Positions 26,673 through 38,600 of a stretch of 64,000 nucleotides of DNA are shown here, one piece after another (position 1 is the first letter of the stretch; every line of letters starts with the position of its first letter). Under the pieces are notes generated by a model. The model did not search any database. It was given only the letters and a program-made list of their open reading frames with translations, and was not told where the DNA came from. The translations under genes and the position numbers were made by a program. The DNA comes from Armigeres subalbatus (lineage: Eukaryota > Arthropoda > Insecta > Diptera > Culicidae). Location of the stretch: positions 17,269,284 to 17,333,283 of the forward strand of contig NC_085139.1 in assembly GCF_024139115.2 (NCBI RefSeq), given 5' to 3'.

Positions 26673-29600
26673 TGCATCTTTCCGCGTAAATCCATATCCT
26701 GGACCATAATGGAGTGTGGCGTAGTTGTATGAAAAAAGCGCACACTTCATCCAATCAGGTGAGATCAAGGTTTTCCTGAATCGTTTTGGGACCCTGATCA
26801 ACTGTGCAAAATATGGGCTCGTTTGATTGCGCCCTTGCTTTCCGCATCGCGTTTTATATTCATATGGAGATTAGTATGGAAAATCATACCTTTTTACATT
26901 TTTGCTTTTAGCGGATTCAATTTATGGCCAATCGCGTGACTCATTACGTTAGCATATAGTCTGAAAGATGCCGAAACACTTTGCTGGAGAAAGTACGTTG
27001 CTGGAACGTCTACAAAACCATATGGAAGAAATCAATGTTTCTGCCAGCACTACTAGGGTACCTATGGTTGTTTGTGGGCAAAACTTTTTTTCATTCTTGA
27101 CACGATTTTAACGTTCAGAAATAATTCCGAATTACTCAAATTAGCATCCCAGGTCAATAATTTTGAAATAACATTCAGTTAAATTATTGGTCCATGTAGT
27201 TCGGCAGTGCTGGCAGAACAATCGTTTTTTTTTTTGCATATGGTTTGAATAAGCAATCTTCGAAGAGTTATAACTTTTTTGTGATCATTCTAACGACGGA
27301 AGAATTCAATTTGGAAGTATTGACCTAATTGAAGAATTTCCGAAGGAATTACTGGATTTTTTTCTGGAAAATGTTTTGAAGAAATCCCTCTGGGAATCGG
27401 CGAAGAAATTCCTAGAGTAATCTTCAAAGGATTTTTTGGAGGAACTTTAGGATAAATTACTGCTGCATTTTTCGAAAGCACAACTACCTAGGGCTATTTT
27501 CTAAGAAAATCCAGGAGAAATTCCAGTTGGCACAATTCCAGGAGGTATTCTGAAAGGAGTTCCTGGAGGAATTCCTATAAAAATCTATGAATTTCTATTT
27601 GATTGAAAATCTATTTGAAGTTCCTTCTTAAATTCCTTTAGGAATTGATAAAAAATGTATTCAGGAAACTTTTTCGGAAATTCTCTTAGGAATTCCTTCA
27701 AAAATTCCATTGGAAATTCTTTAAGAATATTCCCCCAGAAATCACTAAACGAATTCGTTTCGAAAATTTCTTTAGTTTTTTTAATTCCTTCTTGAATTCA
27801 ATCACCTTTTTTTTCAGGAATTGATTGGTAAATTCGTTTTAGAACTCTTCAAGAATTTCCTACAGGAATGTCTCCACAAAATTTGCAAGAAATTATTTTA
27901 GGAACTCCTCCAGGAATTTTCTCTAGGATTAATTTAAAAATAATCTAGCACACATTTCAAACCTGGATCTACTATACCAATACTTTACTCGACATTGGCT
28001 GACTTAGACCTGAAAAAACCCGTCATCAGTTCGACTTTGACTATTATCAACTACACACTTAATTTTTTTCACCGGGATCTCAGCGAAATGGTCAACTTTT
28101 ACCGAGATTCGCACAGCCGTGCCCCAGCAAACATGTTTTTACCGAGTTTTCTGTCAAAATTGCTGAAAATCAGCAAATAATTTGCCGACAATCAGCTAAC
28201 AAACATCATTTTTGCCGGAATATCAGTATTTTGCTGGCGCACGGCTGTGCGGATTTTTGCCGGCACAGGCATATGTCTTAAACCTCATCCAATACTTCAG
28301 GAGAATTCTGATGATAGGGCATACTGAGGAAAACAGTAATTAATACCTCTAGCTGATAAAATTAGACTCCTTACAAATTGGGGGCAGCAGGGACTATGTC
28401 CAAGGGCTTGACGATCCCTCCCCAGGCCATCTGCGAGTTGTGGCACCTGCCTAGGATGTGGTGGGGTTTGACAGTGGGCCCTGTTAAACCTCTATAAAAA
28501 CTGCATGAATCCGCAAGTAGGCTCCGCCAAAGCGACCGTGTGCCGCTCAAAGCGCACAAGCCCAAGTCCTGGTGTTAGGTGGGACGCTAAACAGCCCTGA
28601 CACGACGGCCCTCCGACGAGACAGGAGGTTTGCGTAGGCCCAATAAGCCGCCTTTAAAAACAACTATTACGAACGACATAGAAGATAATACGACTCGATA
28701 CAACGACAACGACCTAGGCGATCACGATTGGAAGCTAGGAACATAGAACTGCAAGTCGCTAGGCTTCGCAGGTTGCGACAGGATAATCTACGATGTATTA
28801 CATCCCGCAACTTCGATGTCGTAGCGCTGCAGGAAATCTGCTGGACAGGACAGAAAGTGTGGAAAAGCGGGCATCGAGCGGCTACCTTCTACAAAAGCTG
28901 TGGCACCACCAACGAGCTGGGTACCGGCTTCATAGTGCTGGGAAAGATGCGCCAACGCGTGTTTGGGTGGCAGTCAATCAACGCAAGGATGTGCAAGCTG
29001 AGGATAAAAGGCCGTTTCTTCAACTGTAGCATCATCAACATGCGCTGCCCACGAGAAGGGTGATCCGACGATGAGAAAGAAGTGTTCTATGCGCAGCTGG
29101 AGCAGGCATACGATGAATGTTAACTGTGGGATATTAAAATCGTCATCGGCGCCATGAACGCTCGGGTAGGAAATGAGGAAATGTGATCGGACTGGACAGT
29201 CTGCATGCCGTTTCGAATGACTACGGCAACTATGCATAAACTTTGTAGTCCCCCGCGGAATGGTAGTCCGAAGCACTTTCTTCCCCGCAAGAATATCCTC
29301 AACAACGGTGTACAACACGCGTCGAAGTCGGACGCCGCGGCTTAACATTGGGCGGCTACAAGACGGTAGACAAGCCCAAAAACACGCACAGCAGCTGGAA
29401 GTGGCACTCTCAACGGAAGAGCAGCTAGGCAGCGTCTCTTGAAGATGGCTGGAGAGATATTCGATCCGCCATTGGTAGCACCGCAATCGCTGCACTTGGC
29501 ACGGTGCCCCCGGATCAGAGAAACGACTGGTATGACGGCGAATGTGAGCAGCTAGTAGAAGAGAAGAATGCAGCATGGGCGAGATTGCTGCAACACCGCA

Positions 29601-32600
29601 CGAGGGCGAACGAGGCACGATATAAATAGGCGCAGAACAGACAAAACTCGGTTTTCCGGAGGAAAAAGCGTCAGCAGGAAGATCGAGACCGTGAAGAGAC
29701 GGAGCAACTGTACCGCGCTAATAACACAAGAAAGTTCTATGAGAAGCTGAACGGTTCACGTAAGGGCCACGTGCCATAGCCTGATATGTGTAAGGATATA
29801 AACGGGAACCTTCTTACGAACGAGTGTGAGGTGATCCAAAGGTGGCAGCAGCACTACGAAGAGCACCTGAATGGCGATGTGGCAGACAAAGATGGCGGTA
29901 TGGTGATGTACCGGGGGGAACGCGCGCAGGACATAATTCTACCGGCTCCGGATCTCCATGAAATCCAGGAGGAGATTGGCCGGCTGAAGAACAACAAAGC
30001 CCCTGGGTCATTACCTAGATTTGGGAGGAGGAAGTTTTGCCGCAGGAGTGGATGAAAGGTGACGTGTGTCCCATCTACAAAAAGGGCGATAAGCTGGATA
30101 GTAGCAACTACCACGCAATCACATTGCTGAAATGCCGTCGACTAGCACCAATTGCACGGGAGTTCGCGGGACAGTACCAGGTGGGTTTTATGGGCGAACG
30201 CTCCACCACGGACCAGGGGTTCGCCATTCGCCAAGTACTGCAGAAATGCCGCGAATACAACGTGTCCACACGTCATATATTCATCGACTTCAAAGCCGCA
30301 TATGATACTATCGATCGGGACCAGCTATGGCAGCTAATGCACGAACACGGATTTCCAGATAAACTGACACGGTTCATCAAAGCGACGATGGATCGGGTGA
30401 TGTGCGTAGTTCGAGTTTCAGGGGCATTCTCGAGTTCCTTCGAAACCCGCAGAGGGTTACGGCAAGGTGATGGTCTTTCGTGTCTGCTATTCAACATCGC
30501 TTTGGAAGGGGTAATACGAAGAGCAGGGATTAACACGATTGGTACAATTTTCAATAAGACCGTCCAGCTATTTGGCTTCGCCGACGACATAGATATTATG
30601 GCACGTAACTTTGAGAAGATGGAGGAAGCCTACATCAGACTGAAGAGGGAAGCCAAGCGGATCGGACTAGTCATCAACACGTCGAAGACAAAGTACATGA
30701 TAGGAAGAGGTTCAAGAGAAGAAGATGTGTGCCACCCACCGCGAGTTTGCATGGTGATGAAATCGAGGTGGTAGAAGAATTTGTGTACTTGGGCTCACTG
30801 GTGACTGCCGAAAATGATACCAGCAGAGAAATTCGGAGACGCATAGTGGCTGGAAATCGTACGTACTTTGGACTCCGTAAGACGCTCCGATCGAATAGAG
30901 TTCGCCGCCGTACCAAACTGCCAATCTACAAAACGCTCATTAGACCGGTAGTCCTCTACGGACACGAGACCTACGAAGACGAGGACCAACGCGCACTGGG
31001 AGTTTTCGAAAGGAAAGTGCTGCGTACCATCTATGGTGGGGTGCAGATGGCGGACGGTACGTGGAGGAGTCAAATGAACCACGAGTTGCATCAGCTGTTG
31101 GGAGAACCATCCATCGTTCATACCGCGAAAATCGGACGACTGCGGTGGGCCGGGCACATAGCCAAAATGTCGGACAGTAACCCAGTGAAAATGGTTCTCG
31201 ACAACGATCCGACGGGAACAAGAAGGCCAGGTGCACAGCGGGTAAGGTGGATCGATCAGGTGGAAGATGACTTGCGGACCCTTCGTAGACTGCGTGGTTG
31301 GCGACGTGTAGCCATGGACCCAGCCGAATGGAGAAGACTCTTATATACCGCAAAGGCCACTTCGGCCTTAGTCTGAATGAATAATAATGAATAATTCAGT
31401 CCTGGGCTGGCTCGTGTCGTAAAATTCCAAATGGTATTTCCAAACTATTTTCCAAAGAAATTCCTAAAAAAATCGAAAGAATTCTCCGACGGATTTTTTG
31501 CTGGTATTACCGAAACACATTCTAAAGTTTAAAGAAGTTTTGGAAATTATGAAGAAAGTTCCAGAGGAATTTCCAAATAGTTGCTGAAAAAACTGAGGAA
31601 TATCTTAAGTAATTTCCTGCAGAAAGTTCTGAAAGATTTGTTGGAGAAAGCTCTAAAGGATATCCTAAGTAATATCTTGCAGAAAGTTTGCTGGAATTTC
31701 TGGAGGACTTTTTGAAAAATGCTGACTTTTAAAAAAAATTTAAAACGTTAGTTCAATGCTAACAGGATTTTTTTGAAAAGCATTTCTAAAGAAATTTCTT
31801 GAAGTATTTGTGAAAGATTCTCCATAGATTCCAATGATTCGAAGAATTTCCGAAAGAATTCTAGGAGGAAGTTTTGAATTCCGAAGGAACACCTGAGGTA
31901 GATTCTGAAGTAATTCTTAAAATTCATTCTTTTAATTTCCTAAAAAACATCGAGGAGGAATTAAAAAATGATTTTTTATATTTATTTACGAAGTTGTTTT
32001 CGGAGGATTTTTTAAAGAAATCCCTGGGGGAGTTTCTGAAGGAAATCTTGAAGCAATGCCCAAAAGAAATTCTTGAAGTTCCTTCAGGGATTCAATTTCA
32101 AAATCCCTCTGAAATTCGTAATTATCGGGTAAGGATGCCCAGCGCTATGCTGAGAATCGCTGAACCAAAGGCTTCAAGATCGGTACGCCCACTTCAAGCA
32201 ATTCGCGGACAGGGAACTCTCGCAATCAAATGCATGGAAAACACAGAGCTTCACTTTGCGACACTTTATTCACTTCTGTCTTTGCTCTCTCTCTTAAGGG
32301 CACTCCTCACGGAATTCAAATTAAAAAGTACTCGCGTGTTTAAGGGCACACCACTCGATACGGAAGCAACGCACAACTGCGTCGCAGCATGCGTGAAATA
32401 ATAAAAATGACAGTTGTGCGTTACTTCTGTATCGAGTGGTGTGCCCTTGAAAACGCGAGTATGTTTGAATTTGGATTCCGTGAGGAGTGTCCTTAAAGCT
32501 AGTTAACCTGTCTTTAGAGCCCATCTGCCTGGCAGGATTACACCACTCTATTTATTTCCTTCCTCTTCTGCCTTCCTTCATTCTGTGGCCGACGACCCGG

Positions 32601-35600
32601 CAGCGAGCAACTGTAGGCTTACCGATAGTATCGCCGGGGGGGTGGCTTGGAGATTTTCCTCGCTCCTTGCTTCGTTGCAACTCGACCAATAAGAAGGCCG
32701 ATCAACTAGGCGGCGGAATAGGCCGACTACGGAACCAGGGAATGACGGTGACTCTTGCTGGGGTTTTCAACCCAAAATCAGTGGGATTATCCTCAACGCT
32801 TTCTCTTGTTCCACATACTTTCTTCTCTACTCTTTAACTTCCAACTTTGGTAACTTTGTAAAATCTGTTCGCTTCCAAATACTTTGGAATAGTGACCGCA
32901 TCCCAGGGTCATGACCTCCTTTTCCAGGTCAGTCACATCATCTCATATAAACGCCCCATTAACGCCACCCCTTAATGGCTACTTAACGAAAGTGCTTCTG
33001 GCCCTCTGGTGTTGGGTTGGAGGACTATAGTAAGTGATTGGATGCGGTCTTATATGGTGGTGGTGGCTAATCATGCCCTGCTCTACTGCAGTTACTAAAG
33101 TACCGGGACCCGGCGAAGAAATTCCTAGAGTAATCTTCGAAGGATTTTTTGAAGGAACTTTAGAATAAATTACTGGTGCATTTTCTGAAAGAACAACTAT
33201 CTGGGGCTATTTTTAAACAAAATCCAGGAGAAATTCCAAATGGCACAATTCCAGAAGGAATTCGGGAAGGAGTTCCTGAAGGAATTTCCGAAGAAAGTCC
33301 TATAGAAATCTATGAATTTCTATGCAAATTCTATTTGGAGTTCCTTCCTAAATTCCTTTAGGAATTACTTAGAAATACATTCAGTAAACTCCTTCGGAAA
33401 TTCTTTTAGGAATTCCTTGAAAAAATCTTTTGGACATTCTTTGAAATATTCCCCCAGAAATTACTTCAGTTTGAATTCTATCTGTTTTTTTTTTCAAGAA
33501 TTGATTCGGAAATTCGTTTTGGAACTTTTAGAATTTCCTACAGGAATTCCTCCACAAAATTTGCAAGAAATTACTTTGGAACTTCTCCGGGAATTTCCTC
33601 TAAGATTATTTAAAAAATAATCTAGCACACATTTCAAACCTGAATCTACAATACCAGTACTTTACTCGACATTGGCTGTCTTAGACTTGAAAACAACCTG
33701 TCATCAATTCTGACTTTGACTAATATCAACTAGACATTTTTCGATAGAATATGCCTAAAATCTCATTGACTCTATATCATCCACTACCTCGGGAGAATTC
33801 TGAGGATAGTGCAAACTGGGGAAAATAGTAATTAATACCTCTAGCTGATACAATAAGACTCCATATAATAATGTCATCCCTATATGAATGATCATAACAA
33901 TTTAGTAAATTATTTTGTAATAACTACCCAAATTAAAATTATGTACGTTATAACGGGAAAAAATGTACGCTATATCGAGTGTACGTTATATCGGGGGTAC
34001 TTTATATCGAAGACAGAGTGAATGTAAATAAGAGAGGCGACACTAACAAAATTGGAACAGAATTCATCTGTCATTCCCATACAAAATCGTGTTCCAATCC
34101 AAGCGAGCAAGAGACCTGCAAAATGCGGCGCATGTCGCCACTCTTAATTACATACACTCTGATCGAAGATTACCTGTATCTGGGGAAGGGTTGTTTGGCC
34201 AAAACCCATTCGGCCGAATGCCACTAGGCCGAAAGTTGTTTGGCCGAATATACCATATGGCCAAACGGACCATAAGGCCGAAAGAGTCGTTTGACCGAAA
34301 GGGTTAGTTGACCGAAAGGGTCGTTTGGCCGAAAGAGTCATTTGGCCGATAGGTTCATTGGGCCGAAAGCGTAATTTCTCCGAAAGGGTCCGTTGGCCGA
34401 AAGGGTCATTTGGCCGAAAGATTTCGTTTGATCGAAGGGGTCGTTTGGCCGAAAAGGTCATTTTTCCGAAAAGGTCATTTGGCTGAATAGGTCATTTGAA
34501 AAGTTAGAAATTAGGAAAAAGAAGGGAGATGTCTCACTTCTCACTCCTCATTTTTCTCTTCTCACTGTAAAAAGTGAGAAGCGTGAAGTGAGTAGTGTGA
34601 CGCCTCACTACTCACTTCTCGTTTCTCAGTTTTGTCAGCGAGAAGTGAGAAATGAGGAGTGAGAATTCCAGACGTCTCACTATTTATTTCGCGCTTCTCA
34701 CTTTTTACAGTGAGAAGAGAAGAACGGAGAGTGAGACGTCTCTCTGACCTATTTGGTCAAATGACCCTTTCGGCCTAATGACCCTTTCAACTTAATGAAC
34801 CTTTCGGCCTAATGACCCTTTCGGCCAAATGTGTCAAATGACCCTTTCGGGCAAACGACCCTTCCGACCAAATAACCCTTTCAGTCAAATGACCATTTCG
34901 GCCAAACGACCCTTTCGGCCAAATGACTTTCGCCCAGATAGGTTTCGGCCTAGTGGCATTCGGCCAAACGACCCTTCCTCCTATGCATCTAGTGATGATG
35001 GAAATATTTGCATAACATATGAAAGACATCACCTGGAACATAGGAACATATTTTGAGCATCCCTATTAAGCATACGGTGAATATTTTTTGGAGTTTCATT
35101 CAACTTGTAGTACAAAACAGTTTCGTGGAGGACCAACGCGCACTGGGAGTTTTCGAAAGGAAAGTGTTGCGTACCATCTATGGTGGGGTGCAGATGGCGG
35201 ACGGTACGTGGAGGAGGCGAATGAACCACGAGTTGCATCAGCTGTTGGGAGAACCATCCATCGTTCACACCGCGAAAATCGGAAGACTGCGGTGGGCCGG
35301 GCACGTAGCCAGAATGTCGGACAGTAATCCGGTGAAAATGGTTCTCGACAACGATCCGACGGGAACAAGAAGGCGAGGTGCACAGCGGGCAAGGTGGATC
35401 GATCAGGTGGAGGACGACTTGCGGACCCTCTGCAGACTGCGTGGTTGGCGAAGTGCAGCCTTGAACCTGAGCTGAATGGAGAAGTCTTTATGTGCAGCAC
35501 AGGCCACTCCGGCCTTAGTCTGATGATAAAATAAAATAAATAAAACAGTTTCATCAGGCACCGATTTCACCGAAAGTGAAGTGGTCTAGTTAAATTGGAA

Positions 35601-38600
35601 AATTGAAACCTTTCGCACAATGCAGTTTCAGTGTACAAAATTACCATGTATGGAGTGATTGGAACAGGAAGCTTACCCCTAAACTGTATCATTATTCAGC
35701 TGAATAAAAGCTGTTCCTACGTTTGTAATGCAGATTTATAACTTGATACAGTGATCGTTCGCAAATAGGAGCACGACCTCATCCAAGCCGAATTTCGAAG
35801 TCCGTTCGTTAATTGAGGCGTTTTGACAAGCGTCAGTGTTGTTTACTTTTTGAATTGATCAAGAAAAATTTTATACGCTAAGAAATATCGATCCTGCTCG
35901 GAAACAAAACGTCTACGCGGTTTTGACATTTACTAAAAAAAACCAGATTAATCCACCTAGCGGTGATGATGCCTTTCTCGTGCGGGAAAAAAATAGTATT
36001 TTGGGCATTACTTCTGAGCCCATCGGGCCAATTTTCAATGGGAAATAATGAGACAAGATTCTGCGTCAGACAAGAATGCAACCTGTTGCAAGGAAATCGG
36101 TTCAGGGTAAGTGCATTAAAAGTGAGATAGATTTTTTTACGCGCTTTTTTCTGAGGAAAAGTATTTTGGCCATAACTACCAATCCCATTGTCCGATCCGT
36201 CCAATTTTCAATAGGAAACAATGGGACAGAATATTGCGTCGAATGCAGCCTGTTGTGAGGGAATCCGTTTAGGGTAAGTGCATTAAAAGTGAGCTAGACT
36301 TTTTTACGCGCTTTTTTATGAGAAAAAGTATTTTGGCCATAACTTCCAAGCCCATAGTCCGATCCGGCAAATTTTCAATAGGAAACAATGAGGAAGTATA
36401 CTGCGTCGAATGCGAGTAAATTGGTGGAGGGTAAGTGCAAAAAAAAGTGAGCTAAACTTTTTGCTCTTTTGGTGCGCACACACACACACATACACACACA
36501 CGCACACACACACAGACATCACTTCAGTTCGTCGAGCTGCGTTGATTGGTATATATCACTATGGGCCTCCGAGGCTCCTTTAAAGTTTGTTTTTTGAGCG
36601 AACGTATATCCTTTACGTATCCTTAGTATACGAGAAAGGCAAAAGGCAAAAAGACAAACATGTATTTTAGCCATAACTTCCGATCCCATAGTCCAATCTG
36701 GCCAATTTTCAATAAGAAATAATGAGACACTATTCTACGTCGAATGCAACTGCGAGCATGTTGCGAGCAAATCGATCAGAAGTTCCAGAAGTTCAGATTT
36801 TACTTAAATTTACTCTTAACCGAACTAATTGGTTCACTATGGTTCACATCAAGTTCCAAGCATGCTAAACGGAACTTTCAAGAAGTTCACTTTTACGCTC
36901 CACCATACAAAAAATTACTTAAAATGAGAGCTGATTAGGCCAAAATAGCCCTTCTTATACGAACTTCTGGTTGCTTGGGCAAGTGCCCGAAAAATGAGTG
37001 ACACTTTGTTACGCGATTATTCCGTAAAAAAAAGTATTTTGGCCATAATTTCCGATTCCATAGTCCGATCATGCCAATTTTCAATAGGAAACAATGGGAC
37101 ACGATTCTACGTCGAATTCAACTTGTTGCGAGGAAATCGGTTGAGGATAAGTGCCCGAAAAATGAGTGACACTTTTTTACGCGATTATTCCGTAAAAAAA
37201 GTATTTTGGCCATAACTTCCGATCCCATAGTCCGATCTGGCCAATTTTCAATAGGAAACAATGGGATAGAAGTCTGCGTCGAATGCAACTTGTTGCGAGC
37301 AAAGGTTAAGGATAAGTGCCCGAAAAATGAGTGACACTTTGGCTACATTTTGATACGTGGGTGCGCACAGACGCACACAAATACACACACACATACACAC
37401 AGACATCATCTCAATTCGTCAAACTGAGTCGATCGGTATATAACACTATGGGTCTCCGGGTCTTCTATCAAAAATTCGTTTTTGAAGTGATCATATAGCC
37501 TTTACCGTATACTTAGTATACGAGAAAGGCAAAAAGCCAATTACCGAACATTCACTGCATAATGTCAAACGACAACTTTTACATGATTATCATAGCTTTA
37601 TCCTAGAGATGGGCGAACGCTCATGAGCCGTTCGTTTGAACCGGTTCGTAAGAAAAAGCGTTCAAACCACGGCTCTCTAAATTTGAGCCGCGGCTCTCAA
37701 ATGAACCGCGGTTCAAATGAAAAACACTGTGTCACTCGATCTTTGGCGGCAGATTTCGGCATTTGTTGTTTGTTTGTTCCGTAGCCAGTACATATTCTCT
37801 CACTGTCTTACATTAATTACATTACATTACATTAATTCCACCTGATTATTACAGTTCATACAGCCTTACAAATATTTTTCCAATTTTTTTGGACTGAAAT
37901 CTATGCGAAATGCACTTTTGGAGGATCCACTTTCAATCCAGTGACGCAATCCAGATAGGCGTCCCGCGTTTCGCAGGACGCTTGCTGGTCACATTATCTT
38001 ACATACTCCTTAGCATTTTCTTGGCTAGAATTAAACAAGCTGGTAGCCCAAAAAATAATTAAACAAGCTGGGGTCCTCCTTAGCCGTGCGGTAAGACGCG
38101 CAGCAACAAAGCAAGACCATGGTGAGGGTGGCTGGGTTCGATTCCCGGTGCCGGTCTAGACAATTTTCGGATTGAAATTATCTCGTCTTCCCTGGGCTTC
38201 AAAGTATCATCGTGTTAGCCTCATGATATACGAATGCAAAAATGGTAACTTGGCTTAGGAACCTCGCAGTTAACAACTGTGGAAGTGCTTAATGAACACT
38301 AAGCTGCGAGGCGGCTCTGTCTCAGTGTGTGTGGATGTAATGCCAATAAGAAGAAGAAGAAATGTAGCCCAATCAGTATTGCTGGATTCTCGAGTGCTGA
38401 AACATGTATGGCCAAAAATGTCAATCGCCTGGCTGAATTAGTTGTTGGCTAAAAATGCCGTTTAGCCGAAATATTCGTTTGTCAGAAAGGGTCATTTAGC
38501 CGAAATGGACATTCTGCTGAAATGGTCGTTTGGCCGAACTGGTAATTAGCATAGCATAGCATAGCTACGGTGTACTTCGTAGATTGGACACTAGTGATTT

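Larger units (their letters stand above)
21570..26712. mobile_element. Nested foldback element (outer unit)
   Basis: The outer ends pair: CACTATGGTCCAGGATA at about 21571 and its complement near 26710 (TATCCTGGACCATAATG), continuing through ACGCGGAAAGATG. A second, longer pair of arms, about 21640-22080 and 22530-25600 (the latter split by another element), pairs over roughly 420 bp, including CTACAAAATTGTTCGAA and its complement. About 1.07 kb (25600-26670) separates inner and outer pairing on the right only and must be a later addition or an asymmetric core. No transposase frame was found. Confidence 0.65.
28372..31398 (+). mobile_element. Non-LTR retrotransposon, nearly full length but mutated (LINE copy 2)
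   Basis: A 5' leader of about 350 bp, an AP-endonuclease region (28728-29400, several stops), a linker, reverse transcriptase (30037-30774) and C-terminal region (30729-31376, shifted by one frame), then an AATAATGAATAAT tail. It belongs to the same general type as LINE copy 1 but to a different family. The same family left the fragments at 11661-11755 and 35125-35541. Confidence 0.85.

Noticed and set aside
31874..32401. 175-codon + strand frame
   Set aside because: Runs from degenerate GGAATTCC repeat into a palindromic MITE; composite of unrelated repeats.
38072..38150. Candidate tRNA gene with consensus B box
   Set aside because: Only the SINE head is tRNA-like; it continues into a shared SINE body and occurs three times in the window.
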